Assembly: GCA_024516155.1 (NCBI GenBank)
Contig: JAJJXM010000017.1
Location: 62,001 to 126,000, forward strand
From: Pyronema omphalodes
Taxonomy: Eukaryota; Ascomycota; Pezizomycetes; Pezizales; Pyronemataceae
Direction of reading: 5' to 3'
Length of the DNA stretch: 64,000 nucleotides
Part shown: in pieces, positions 46,333 to 58,078 of the stretch
Layout of the letters: the number at the start of each line of letters is the position of its first letter
How positions within the stretch are numbered: position 1 is the stretch's first letter
The notes under the pieces: generated by a model
The model's input: the letters and a program-made list of their open reading frames with translations, nothing else
Databases searched by the model: none
What the model was told of the DNA's origin: nothing
Position numbers and translations under genes: made by a program

Positions 46333-47073
46333 TTACGATGGAGGCACATAGCGTGCAGACAGATAGTCGCGACTTTCCCACTCGTTCCTGCATCGCTGAT
46401 CGGTTGGTCGCTTACCTACCCGATAACGGAATCTTTCGATGCGCTTTTCACCGCGGATAGTTTTGGCCTTGAAGTTGAGGCGTAAATAAAATTTGGTAAC
46501 CAAGGGACGGTCTTCCATCCTGTCGAGTGCAATTCGCATGATAGGCTTCAGTTGCTCACGAGCAACTTCCGGGTTGTGAGTAAAGTTTTCTTTAATGAAC
46601 CTCTTTTGGTAAATTTCTTCCGTTCTTTGCAGAATTGAAGCTTTGTAACTCGGGATGTTGGTAGGTTCGTCTCCGTTGCGTGTTGCAGTGACCCGTTTTG
46701 GTGGTGGGGCTGGAGTGTTCGTCTTCGAGCACTCGTTTAGCCCCTCGGGTGATAGTCGGGGAGTGCTGAGATATGAAATGTAACCGGAGTCAATTTTCTC
46801 GAGAGGAGATTGTTTTGAAATCACATCAGGAGTAACGAGGTCGATGACTTCGGGGCTGCATGGAGCAGTGAGCAACCCCGAAGTAGCCTTTATCAACTGA
46901 GTGCCGTTTTTGCGGATTCGTCGTGAAAGAAGACTGCTGTTCCCTGGGGCAAATTTGCAACGAAACTCAGAAGGAAGTTTCTGTTTTTCTAGATGACCCT
47001 CAAATATGCGAATGTCATCTTTGGGCATGGAAGCCTTTTTCGTGGTCTTGGTGATTTTCGTAGGTCTCTCCAT
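46333..47073 (-). CDS. Hypothetical basic protein, 246 aa
   Basis: A single-exon frame from the ATG at 47073 to a stop at 46333. I recognise no domain. The N-terminus is Lys/Thr-rich (TKITKTTKKASMPKDD). A basic segment (SLLSRRIRKNGTQ) and a Pro-rich centre follow. The C-terminal third looks ordered: YQKRFIKENFTHNPEVAREQ, IMRIALDRMEDRPLV, FYLRLNFKAKTIRGEKRIERFR, ending ARYVPPS. The composition is unlike the low-complexity DNA on both sides, which supports a real gene. Possibly nuclear given the basic charge, but that is inference. Confidence 0.55.
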   Translation of the reverse strand: MERPTKITKTTKKASMPKDDIRIFEGHLEKQKLPSEFRCKFAPGNSSLLSRRIRKNGTQLIKATSGLLTAPCSPEVIDLVTPDVISKQSPLEKIDSGYISYLSTPRLSPEGLNECSKTNTPAPPPKRVTATRNGDEPTNIPSYKASILQRTEEIYQKRFIKENFTHNPEVAREQLKPIMRIALDRMEDRPLVTKFYLRLNFKAKTIRGEKRIERFRYRVGKRPTDQRCRNEWESRDYLSARYVPPS

Positions 47074-48110
47074 TTTTGTGTGAAGTTCGTTGATCAGAGA
47101 ATGGTGAGTCGAGTTGTTCGTTTGCCGGACGTTGAGCCTTTATCGAGGTGTAGCTCTGATTTCGAGACAATTACCGCGACCGCTCCAATGAGAGGGGGCT
47201 ATTGAGGCGAGAAACAGTATTGATGTTCCGGACGCAACTAACGCGTAGGAAGAAAATACGAGTTGTTGAAGAGATATCGAAAAAGAGAAGATGGTTTTCG
47301 GAAAGCGGGGGATGTGATATTTTCGGAGTTAACTCTAAGTGTGGCGACTGGAAGGCAGGTCAGTCTCGGTAACTGGTGTCTGGGGTGTAATAACGCTGCT
47401 TGGTAAGGTGGGTATTCGGTTGAGGGTCAACGAACGTTTCTTTTTTTTCTTCCTTCCAATGTCAAAGGTGATTTCCTGTAAGATCGAGTTGTTGTGTTTG
47501 GTAGAGCTGTTGGTCTGGTGCTGTCATGATAGGGCGGGAGGGAGCAGTAAAAGTACTGAAAGATGATGGTAGGGTTGGATCGAATATTGCTAGCAGAGAG
47601 TAGAGTATGTACTGGTGGGGGAAGGACTCAGGGAAGACAGGGCAGGATGGCAGATGCGCTACACAACACTAGTCTCTGGCGACTGGTGGAGGGAACTTCG
47701 GGGCAGTCGAGAGCAAGTCACAACTCTGCTGTGTAGGCGCACCGGATTTATTTCGCGCAGCCTCAAACAACAGCAACAATGGGCAGAGAGGGCTGACACT
47801 GTTGGAAATAAAGCCCTTGTTGCAGTAGAAGAATAATGAAGACTTGGAGCATGAATGGAGCCTGAATTCTGAATACTGAATACTGAATCCGTCGTTCTTT
47901 CGGGATGAACAGGCGAGATTGTCGAATCCCAGCAAGCAGAAAGTCACGGACCACATTCAGTGGGTTTATCTGGAGTGGGAACAACTTGATGGTGACAAGG
48001 GCTAAGTTGGCCACGCTCACGTTTGTTCATCAGCAGGCGGAACAGAAGAATCACGAGCGGCGGCGAGGAGAAAGCTGGGAGCAGGCTGATACAAAAGCTG
48101 TGAGAAAAGC

Positions 48111-48262
48111 TGTAAGAGAGAATGAGAATCACGAGAAGCGGCATGAGGATTCAAGAGCAGGCTCACACGAAAGCTGTAAGAAAAGCTGTAAAAGAGAATG
48201 AGAATCACGAGAAGCGGCGTGAGGATTCAAGAGCAGGCTCACACGAAAGCTGCTCGAGAAAC
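48111..48262. repeat. Tandem duplication of a 76-bp unit
   Basis: Two nearly identical copies with period 76, starting TGTAAGAGAGAATGAG and TGTAAAAGAGAATGAG, each containing ATCACGAGAAGCGGC and TTCAAGAGCAGGCTCACAC. Degenerate relatives (GAGAAGCTGCACGAGA) continue to about 48530. Confidence 0.88.
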
Positions 48263-51200
48263 TGTAAAAGAGTATGAGAACCATGAGACGCGGTGAGAAA
48301 AGCTGCAAGAGAGCAGGAGATTCACGAGAAGCTGCACAAGAAATTGTAGAAGAGCAAGCTCATTCTGAAGCTACTCGAGAAGCTGCACGAGAGTAGAAGA
48401 ATCACGAGAAGCTGCTCAAGAAATTGGTAAGAGAATAGAATCATACGAAAGCTGTCCGAGAAACTATAAGACAACAGGCTCACACAAAAGCTTCTTTGAA
48501 GCTGTAAGAAAACCCGCAAGAGAGCAAGCTCACAATTCTGCAGCCAGCAGCAGCAGGAGCAACAGGTCATCAGATGTCGTCGAGCAATGGTTCTCCAGCA
48601 GCCCTCTCAAACTTACCGGCCAGCAGCTCCCCCCCACCCAGCTTTCCCAGCTTTCCCACCTCTCCCACCACACCTCCACTTCCACCTTCCCAGCAGCTGC
48701 AAAGCATCCCACCACTGGCAGCATTCCCCTCCGGAACAAACAGCGTTGTGTCTCGTTGACTGCCGAATTGGGTTGTTTCTGCAGCTGGCGCACTACTGCC
48801 CTCCGCCGAAGCTCTGCGGTGCGGCGAAATAGAATGTCGAGGGAGTTCTGATTCCCGCATCCTTTGAACGTCTTTTACGCAGCTTCTCTCTCTATTCAGC
48901 CAGCTAACTTGGTACTCTATAGCAGCACAATGACGACTTTTAATGGACAATGAACCGGTGCCGATTTTACAGCTTTTCTGCTTTTTGCTGTGTTTCTAGG
49001 TTCGCCGTTGCTTTAATTACACCGGCTGCTGCCCCCAGGCTCCCCAGAAAGGGCTGCTTGCAATCCAGCTGCTGCAATCCAGCTGCTGCGTTCGTTGCAC
49101 TGCACCCCGACAAAACGTCCGATAACCTTTGATAGCTTGGCACACCCATTCAATAAACTATCGACGCTTCATTCCCCCTCGCAGCTACCCGCAAATTATC
49201 GATACAACTCTCCACTCGCGAACGGCGATATCGCCAAAGGAACCCGCTGCGATTTCGTGCATTCTCAGCCCTGCACGTCGTCGATGGGGACCGGATACAG
49301 TGCGTACTGTACGACCATCCAGCTTTGCCGGTAACGTTAGTAAGGGCTCGAAGTGTCTGAGTAACGCGTTGGGGATAACTCCGACTTGCAAGGTTCCGGG
49401 TGGTGTGTCTCTAAGGACGGTTGAGCATCCGTGGAAGATGATCTGCGCATCCCTGCTATGTACCCTCCTCAAACCCGAAGGGCGAAGGAGAGCTTCCTCC
49501 GAACTATGTAGCCCTCCCCCCACCATCCCCGCCGAGTCGCCAAACGAAAAAGAAAACCACCAATGCCTCATCGTCATCGAGTTAGCTGTCGTTCGAGGAT
49601 GAGCAAAGCCAACTCACACCTTGCAAAACATCCTGCAGCCAAACAGCACAGCATAGGCCAAGCCTGGGGAAGAAGCCACACAAGGCCAGCAGTGCGCGCC
49701 TTAAAGCCAATGCAGGTACAGACCGTATTGCGAGCCATGAGAGCTTTCCCGTGCGACAGCGCTGTAAGCGCTTCTGAAGAAACTCCGGCCGACCCGTTTC
49801 AACTCAGCAAACGCTGCCACGTATCGGTCATCCTGCCCGGCCAGCAGTTTCTCGCCAGCCTCCGCAATAAAAAATACCTCTACCAGTGACGTTTTTCAGC
49901 CGTGGAAAGCTTATTTCAACAGCAAGTTTTTCGAGTGATGAATTGTGCTCAAGATCATCTGGCCCGATTTCCATCATCATCACAGCCTCATCGCATGTCG
50001 ACCAGCTCGACTACATCAGCCAAAATAGGAATGCTTTGGAACAGCCTGCGAGGAGGTGACCCTTCAACTTTCTGTGCATAGTGGCTTTGTTACTTATTTC
50101 CACCAGAAGAGCGTGCGGCAATGGCGGCGGCATCAGCCGGCATCTTAGAATAGCACCTTCCCGAATCCCGTTTCAGCTTTCCACGGTTTCCAGTCTCCAA
50201 AAAGCTTCGAGACCACCCGACACCTGCGCCTTTCCCGTATCTTATTGTTCCCTTGCGTCTGGTAGATTTCTCGTTTCCATAAAACGCGCGCCGCCGTGGA
50301 TGTTAATAGGCTACAAACGGCGCTTCCGATAATCGTGTGAAGCATTGAATTGCGGAACTCGTGCAAATCTCATTCTATTGTGCGTGCCTGGGTTAACCCG
50401 AACGAGAACTAAAGGAGCCTTACGCGGCGCCCCATAACCCCCGGAGAAAGCTGGTCTGGTAAAGCTACATGCGAACCTTAGGAGAACCTAGGGGAAACAC
50501 CGGGTTGTAGGTAAGAAAACTATCGATACTGTCATCCTACATATTATGCATTACAGATGTATCATGCGTATGACAGAAGTAACCGCTCTCACCAAAGTGC
50601 AAAGCTCGCAAAGCGCGCAAAGCCTTTGAAGCTCACGAAGCGCTTGTATCTGAAGCTCGTAAAGCTCCCAATTCATAGTCTGGATTGTATTCCGTTCTCA
50701 AGTCTACACAAAGATACCACACACAAAGAATTCAACACCCCCAATTTCCCACGGCTCAACCCCCGCTTCCGACCCCCAGTAAGCAGCCATTCAAGCGATA
50801 CCGGTGTACAAGATCCGAAGGTATCGATGCGGGGCTCCGGGGGTGCGGGTTAACCAAAAAATTTCACGCCACAAAACTCCGAAATTTGTGTGTACTGTAT
50901 GCGACTGTACTGTATGTCCGTCTACATACCGGTTACACATTCCGGATTTATGATCCGTGCGTTTACCTTGCTATCTGGTTAGAACACCCGGGGGGTTAGC
51001 CGCTTTTGCGCCGGAACTGCGCCAGTGCGTCTATGGTTTATCGTGCGTGCTAGACTCCTGTACAGTAAGGCGATTACATACATTTTCCCTCCTACCTTCT
51101 TTCCTTCCTCCCTGCAAATGTGGAGGTGTGAGGAGATGGGGAGGAGCGCGTATTTGCACTTGACTGCACATACATAGCAATTTTCATCTTCGAGATGATG

Positions 51201-51841
51201 AATTATGATACTACATACTAGCGATGTCAGCAAGGCTGTACATAGACTCGTTACTTCACAGGCGATGTTGTGTCACGGTATAGGCTATTGTAAGTATAAG
51301 TATTATGGAACTATGGGACTGGGATGAATAAAGCCGAATCGCGAGGATGTCAGGATGTCAGGATGTCAAGATGCCAGGAACATGGTATAGGTAGTAACCG
51401 TAGTTGACAGTTGTTTCAAGAGGCGTGGGGTACAGGGTGAGGAAGGTATGATGGATAGGAAGCTTCTAGGTAGCGGGGGAGGGGGGGGGGGGTGGAAGCT
51501 GCCACTTTTCGTCCGTGGTCTGTATGTACTCCGTTGCTTGTTCCTGTGTATCATGTATCGCGTATCCCATGCATCCCGCGACAGACAGGAATATAGCAGG
51601 AATATAGCAGGAATTTATTACCACCTAGAATTAACTGATACAAGGCATTTTTTATGTTTCATACTGGTTTGTTTTGTTTCATCTTTGAGGGATTGTATAT
51701 ATGATCTGTTTGGTTTAATGTACTTATCCTTATACATATACATAGCCATTGCATATATCATATGTTTGTTTCGGGTTGTTGTGTTTTGTATTTGGAAGGC
51801 TGGAATAGTGGAATATATGGTGGATCTGTGGGAGGGAGGGA

Positions 51842-51859
51842 GGGGGGGGGGGGGGGGGG
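51842..51859 (+). repeat. Poly(G) run of 18
   Basis: An unbroken run of 18 G followed by TTGTGTTGTGCTGTG-type simple sequence. A similar run of 12 G lies at 51481-51492. Confidence 0.9.
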
Positions 51860-52581
51860 TTGTGTTGTGCTGTGTTGTGTTGTGTTAAAGTATGTATGTA
51901 AGAATTCCGAATAAATCAATCTAATATCATCTGTATCGGAATATGACGTGTGTTATGGGAATCACTGGGCGAGTAAATGGTATCATGAATATCGTTAGTT
52001 GGGGTTCTGTTTATAATATGTTCTATGTGCGTGAGGAATCATATGGTTCTTGGATATGCATATGGATAATAGTTATGAATATTGATATTGATATTGATGA
52101 TATTCTAAATAACACGAGATTATCTTTCCAATCGGGAAGCAAGAGGGTTAGGGAAACAAAGTAAACAAACGAAACGAAGCAAACGAAAGAAACGAAGCAA
52201 AAGAACGAAACGAGGAAATCAAGAAGATTACGGGGTTAGGGAACGGAAATCAACGAGAGCATCGTGAGACGAGGCAACCGGAGAAACTACCGCAGAAGAC
52301 CTACCCTAAAAGAATAACCCAAGGGGACTCCCCTAGGAGATGTGCCCTAGGAGGACTGCTTAGGACTGCTTGTGGGAACAACTTAGCTAAATTACCACAG
52401 ACTCAGCGGAACTATACACCTAGCAAGCTGCGGGACTACCCTAAGAGAGCTCGGGGAATACCTAGGTCATCTACTTAGGGCACTACCGAAGCCAACCGGG
52501 CTCCAGCTACTCAGCGGGCTGCGGGCTGCGGAACAAGCAGAAGCAAGGAGAACAAGGAGAACAATTAGAACAAAGAGAAGT

Positions 52582-52644
52582 AGGGCAACGAGGGCAACCA
52601 GGGCAACTAGGGCAACCAGGGCAACTAGGGCAATCAGGGCAACT
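52582..52644. repeat. Short tandem repeat, 9-bp unit AGGGCAACY x 7
   Basis: Seven copies with variation only in the last two bases. Produces a spurious Leu-Val-Ala repeat frame on the minus strand. Confidence 0.9.
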
Positions 52645-54439
52645 CCCACAAACACCGCCACACCATAAGGCTAATCAACACACCGCCACAACAACCAACC
52701 CATCCATTTCACCCAGCCCCAGATCCCCAGCACCAAGGGCTTAAGAACCTTTCTGGTCCGCTGCTGGCTTCATTAGCACTAATAACTATAGACCCACCAA
52801 GCTTCCCAAGAAGCTGGAAGTTAGCTCTGTGGGTAATGGAAGCTACCAAGGTGCCTGGAAGCTCCAGGAATCGAACACAGCCTTGGTAAGCCTTGGATTG
52901 AGCCTATATGTGAGCCCCACGACTACTGACTCCGCTATAGAGGATGATATATGACAGCTGTTAGTGATAATAGGAAGATGCGGGTTTGTTATGGATGGTT
53001 ATGAATATGTATCCATAGAGGTTCAGAGGTTCGGAGGTTCAGAGGTTTGGATGTGGATATTGTGATATTGTGATATTGCGATACTGTGGTGTATGATGTA
53101 TGATGTATGAATGCATCGATGGCTAGATTTTCAATCTCCGGAAAGCTAGGGAATGTTATGGGAATGGTGAATCCAGATGAAGGCAGATGAATGTAGCCAA
53201 AGACACCATCAAACACTCCACTACTCCAACCACAAACCCTCTCCATACCTTCCCCCTCCCCCCCAGCCTTACACCACCAAAACAAACCCAGCAAAATTGA
53301 AATTAAATTTCAACTCGAATCGAACCCATAATTCCATTTCACAGCCTTTAAGTTATCTATAACATAGCCTCTGTTTCCAATGGGTTACGGAGGTAGTGTC
53401 TACGGTAGCTAGCTATATCTCATCCCTCATGACCGGTTATGTAGGAACCAACCCAGGGATCCTTGTGTCTATCTATCTATTTCTAGGTATAGATATAGAT
53501 ATATAGATATGTTTAGGTATCCATAGATATACATGCATAGTTAGGCATCTATTGTTTTGCTTCTAGATAGGATTCATGGTTCATGGTTCATGTGATATTG
53601 CGTAGATCTAGATAGATCTGGAGAGACTTACACAGCGCACCATCCACAGGCTTAGGTAGCTTGGTGATATTGTAGTCTTGTATTTTATCCTATACCGCGG
53701 GACTCGGGGACTCAGGTATTTAGATATCATCTGTTGTCATAGTATGTAATACTGTAGCCCTATATGTAATCTTGTACTCAGGTATTCGGATGCTTTGACG
53801 TCATCTGTTATCATCCTGTACTTCGATGTCATCTTATGTCATCTGTATGAACATCCAAATTCTTCCCAACCTCAATAATCAAGTAATCAAATCATCAAGT
53901 GGGCAAACAGTCAAATTAAAAGAATTGAGAAGAACATAGCTTTCATATTCATCTTATCTAATCCCTAATCCCTACTTGCTTCTTATATAAGTTTTTTTTA
54001 AGTATTTATTCATCGCGTTGATACCCTTATATCTTCTTCTTTATGCTTTATGCTTTCATAGCGAGATGTTTTACCAGGTGTGTTTAGTTTAGGCTGTAGA
54101 CATGATATATCATTCCCCTTACAATCCCATTTGGTATCACAGCGTTGGTTTAATTAAGTTAAGAGGTTTCACCACCGATGTGATACGACTTCGAGTTAAT
54201 GGATTGCATTGATTACGTTGATTACATCGATTATCAGGAATTTCAATGATTTTTCATCTATCTATGATGATAACCTAACTAATTTGTATAACCGAATCGT
54301 AATCCACTCAAGCAGCCTTTCGATACGCATAAATAAACCTACAATAAACAATCCCCAACAGAGCACAGACAAGGTAACCTTCACAATAACTATTACAACT
54401 ACCCACTACTCATTAAGTCCAACCAACATACCGACTCAA

Positions 54440-54520
54440 ACCAAGCAGACTAAGCAGACCAAGCAGCCTAAGTAGACTAAGCAGACTACGCAGACTAAGC
54501 AGCCCAAGCAGACCAAGCAA
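54440..54520. repeat. Short tandem repeat, 9-bp unit ACYAAGCAG x 9
   Basis: Nine copies with scattered substitutions, ending one base before the stop codon of the DENN-domain gene, so the array lies in that gene's 3' untranslated region. Confidence 0.92.
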
Positions 54521-54521
54521 G

Positions 54522-56533
54522 CTACCCACACTCAACCCCACAACAACTAATCCTTCCTCTTTCTACAACGACCTCCCTCCCCCACCATCTAGCGACAAGT
54601 TCCCTAACCATTTCCGCATCCTTATCCGAGTATCTATCCAAACCCATTCCCTGCACATCCTCCAAACTAACCTGCACAACCTGCTCCGTATCCAGTAACT
54701 GTTCCTCCTCCTCATCCCCCAATTCATCTCTATCACCACCCTGTTGCTGTGCTTGTTCCACCGCTGCTATATTCTCCGCCAAAACCGCCAATATCCGATG
54801 CGTCATTCGATGGAAATACGCAATCAAATCCATCTCCTCACTTCCTACACCTTCTTGTCTTAGATTCGTGCTTCGTCTTTGAACTACTGATGGTCTTCTT
54901 CTACGTCTTGTTGTTGTAGGTGATGACGTTGAGGAGGAGCTTGTAACTCTCATTCTAGTATCTTCGGTATCGGAATCTCCTTCTGGGGATGTAGAATCTC
55001 TCCAGCCATCTCCAGGTGTTATCACTGAAGATGAGGGGATAAATTCCATATCTAACAACAACCTCCCATCATCTTGTTCTGCATCATTTCTCTGCGAATC
55101 ACCAGCTGAAGCCCACCACATGAAACTAGCCACAGCAATTTCTCTCCACGTAAGTTTTTCACAGACTTCTTCAATATTATTAGGTTCTTCCGCTTCAGTA
55201 TCGATTTCTCCAGGTGCTCTGATAATAGCTTGTCCTTCTGCATCATCTTCATCGTCTAGGAATAGTGAAGTTTTTCGTCTATAGCGGTTTTTGAGGGATT
55301 TCGTTAAAGCTCTGTAACGACGTAAATCTCGTTGTGTGGCTTTAATCGGTAAACCACCGTCATCTTCTGCTTGTGGCCACACTTTTTCTTTGGCTTGTTT
55401 ACTGTGGGGTGCTGGGAGTCGGATTATTACATCCCATAGACTCTTCTTCATACAGAGGATTTCGTCGGTGGTACAGGCTACCCAGGCACCTCGGGAATCG
55501 TCGAAGCTATCATCGGAAGCTGGAGTGGTGGCGGAATTTAACCGGGCTTTTGCTTCTGCTTCTAATAGAGGGATATCGTGGACTCCGATGTTGAAGAGTG
55601 GTTTTAACCGGGTTGGTTCCGTAGGTAGTTGGTCGGATACTGATAGTGGGATATTGGAGAGAATGGAAATATCGTAGACGTAGTTACAGGCGGTTTCTAC
55701 TGGTGCATGACTGACGAGTAGGATACGTTTACGTGCTAGAGCAGCCCGGTAGATAGGAAAAGCCAAGGGTCCAAAGGTATCCATAAAGTCGCCGAGGGAG
55801 AGTGCAGGGTGGTGCTGAGAAAGCTTTTGGCCTGGGACTACATGTGTACGGCTCTCTGAGATAGAACCAGAGCGGAGGCGGTCGAGAAAAGGCGGAGGGA
55901 GATGAGAGTCTTCGTCGACGGGGGAATCTCCATGTCTATGGTGCTGAGCGTAGTAATCCTCGAAGGGTTGGTAGGAAGTTGGATCCTCAGTGTAGCGTCT
56001 GGTAGGTAGGTCAATTAGCGGAGGAAGCAAATGTAGCCATAGAACGGAACGCACTGAGCAAGCTTCTTCAGCCCATCGGCGTGTCGCCAACATCGTCCTA
56101 ATCGTCCATAACTCAGTGGTACCAATACACCGGCGCTGACCATCAATGCTCCACGTTCTTCTGCGCCGGCTGCAACATTTAAGAAAGCGCTTGTTCCTGC
56201 ATATGGGCCGTGAACGAAATATACGAGATCTTCCTTGAGGTTGTGTAGACCGGAGGGTAAGCTTTTGAATTCGACGCCGTCCAGATCGACTGTTATGATT
56301 TAGTGGTTAGCTATGCTATGCTATGGCACCATATGGTAGACAAAAAATTCCGGGTTCCCCCCCCCCCCCCCCATCCATCACGTACCACCATTGGCTGTTC
56401 GCGACCAGGCGATATTGTAGCCTTTCTTTGTATCGAAATGAATTAGAAACAGGGCGGCGACAGGAGGAAGTTCTTCGTGAGCTCCGGCGACGGCGCCAAG
56501 GTCCAGGTGCAGAGAAGGTTTTCGAGGCCCCAT
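54522..56533 (-). CDS. DENN-domain protein, Anr2/DENND11 (LCHN)-like
   Basis: Likely membrane-traffic regulator of the DENN family, related to yeast Anr2 and human DENND11; the exact role is unknown. Three exons, 56533-56386, 56289-56055 and 55998-54522, give 619 aa. Intron 1 (GTACGT...ACAG) contains a run of 16 G on the coding strand. Intron 2 (GTGCGT...CCAG) joins RHADGLKKLAQ to RYTEDPTSYQPFEDYY; ignoring it would misplace the start in another frame at 56093. The opening VAALFLIHFDTKKGYNIAWS, then DLDGVEFKSLPSGLHN and LVYFVHGPYAGTSAF, are typical of the family N-terminus. LGDFMDTFGPLAFPIYRAALARKRILL is the DENN core. The C-terminal third includes Ser/Arg-rich linkers and WREIAVASFMWWASAG. 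An upstream in-frame ATG at 56626 is possible but less likely. Confidence 0.8.
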
Positions 56534-57517
56534 ATCTTTGCTTGCTTGCTTGTTGTCTTGATGTCTGCTGTCGCTGCTGCTGGTAACTGCTGCGTGGGTG
56601 TTTCTACAGTCACGCTGGGGTTCCACTGTCAGCTCGTCGGGTTTCTACAGTTACAAGTTGAGTCGCAAGTTGACAGACGGCTCACTCACGCTCTTCCTCT
56701 GCTGGCTGGCTGACTGGCTCTGGCACTGGCTGTCTGTCTGTCTGTCGTTTTGGGGCCCCGTTCCGGTCGGGTGGAATGTCAAGCTATGTGCTAGTAGATA
56801 TGGAGTTGGAAGGATTTGCTGGACCGAGAGAGCTTCGGTAAGGTCGTCTTCATGCAGATGGCTCTTGATATCGTGATTGGAGCAATTGCAGAGCTGTTCC
56901 GTGCCTATGTATGTAACTTGCTTGCTCTAGCAACCCAGCATTTACCCTCAGACAGTTGTAGCCGAGTTTACGGGGGGTTGGCACGTGATGAGGGGTTTTA
57001 AAGGTTGACCGATATGATCCGGTATTTTGATGATTATGACGCGCGTTGGGAAATATCTTGGTCGAGAAGACTGACTATTGAGTTTTATAAAATTGTTTCG
57101 TTGCGAAAAAAAAAGTGCTGTTCTCACGCAGAAAAAATGATTATTTATATTTGCATCACACAAAACCCTCAAAAAAAACGCCGACCCAGACCAGACCTAA
57201 ATAAACAAACGCACATGGCGGGCTGCAGCTGTAACGTAACCCAACAACATAACCCAAAACTCAAAAGAAAAAATAAAAAATAAAACAAAACCCCAAGCGC
57301 AAAACACAAAACGGTTATACACACACTTCCTGTCGTCTTTGACTGATCAAGTTTGCTGTGCTTCCTCCGTGCTTTAGTCGCCGTAACCGTTGTCGATAAA
57401 ATAGTCGTGATGATATAATTCCCTGTTGCTGTATGTCTGTAGGAGGAAGCCGCAGGTACCGTAGCTAGCTCCCCGACGAAGCGACGCCAAAACAACATCT
57501 GCACCATACAAGAGCAA
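56534..57517. other. Intergenic: promoter of the DENN gene and 3' flank of the PIP-box gene
   Basis: About 980 bases between two minus-strand genes. CTGGCTGGCTGACTGGCT and CTGTCTGTCTGTC simple repeats occur near 56700-56745. The ORFs present are short and unrecognised. Confidence 0.45.
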
Positions 57518-58078
57518 TTACTCCATCGCATCAACCGGCCTCAAAAAATCCGCCTCCTCGAAATCCTCCGCTCTCGTAGTCTGAATATTCCTCCTCGGCA
57601 CCGCCTGATAAAACCCACGATTCTTCTTCCCTCCCAATGCTCCCTTGGTTGCGGCCTTGACAGTACGCGCCCACTGATTAATACTAGCGGGAGGATGCTG
57701 GACTGGTCTAATAGTATCAATAGCGACCTTTTCATCCTCATAATCCAGAGTTCTCTTTTTGCTCTCGGTGACATTAGAGATGCCCGTTGCATTACTTTCC
57801 TGGGAAAGGCACATCTCAGACTGAGATGAAGGCGGAGTAAGCGGAGCAAGGGGAGCTCCACCAACAGCGGGAAGGTGTTTATTATAAGCATAAGATCCAG
57901 ATTTGTAACCCTCCGGAACTGATTTTCGGACTCTCATGCCGACGGAGATTAGACCGGATTGAATAGCTTCGGGGAGTTCAGGACGGAGTTTTTCGGCGGG
58001 CTTGAAGAAGCTGGTTATTGGCGCCTGGTCGGTGGCGACGATGTTTTGCCGCTTGCGTGGAGTGGGTTTGGGTGCCAT
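57518..58078 (-). CDS. PIP-box protein, candidate ribonucleotide reductase inhibitor (Spd1/Dif1-like)
   Basis: A single-exon 186-aa protein starting at the ATG at 58078. A canonical PCNA-interaction box, QAPITSFF, lies at residues 18-25 after a basic leader. GMRVRKSVPEGYKSG (47-61) is, as I recall it, the pattern of the fungal RNR-inhibitor family (Spd1, Dif1), which controls ribonucleotide reductase localisation or activity. The rest is polar and probably disordered, with a late conserved-looking block (INQWARTVKAATKGALGGKKNRGFYQAV). Spd1 is destroyed through PCNA and CRL4-Cdt2. The box here lacks the TD pair and the +4 basic residue of a strict PIP degron (TS and E instead). Family assignment rests on memory of one motif, so it is moderate. 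It sits downstream of the acyl-CoA dehydrogenase gene on the same strand. Confidence 0.6.
   Translation of the reverse strand: MAPKPTPRKRQNIVATDQAPITSFFKPAEKLRPELPEAIQSGLISVGMRVRKSVPEGYKSGSYAYNKHLPAVGGAPLAPLTPPSSQSEMCLSQESNATGISNVTESKKRTLDYEDEKVAIDTIRPVQHPPASINQWARTVKAATKGALGGKKNRGFYQAVPRRNIQTTRAEDFEEADFLRPVDAME

Larger units (their letters stand above)
47074..54439. other. 7.4-kb stretch without a recognised gene
   Basis: Contains a purine-rich patch of AGCTGTAAGAAAAGC-like words (48040-48560), a C-rich patch (48600-48720), overlapping ORFs of up to 157 codons at 49129-49602 (plus) and 49577-49185 (minus) with no recognisable family, poly(G) runs at 51481-51492 and 51842-51859, purine-rich ACGAAACGAAGCAA-type DNA near 52150-52230, and TATC/TAGA-type microsatellite DNA near 53465-53560. 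I see no tRNA, transposase or conserved protein. Confidence 0.5.

Noticed and set aside
49129..49602. Overlapping 157-codon plus and 130-codon minus ORFs
   Set aside because: Both strands are open over the same GC-rich DNA, neither has a recognisable domain or splice context, and nothing favours one over the other.
54522..56093. Single-exon reading of the DENN gene starting at 56093
   Set aside because: Its first 30 or so residues are out of frame with the upstream conserved RHADGLKKLAQ sequence. A 56-nt intron with good signals restores one continuous 619-aa protein.
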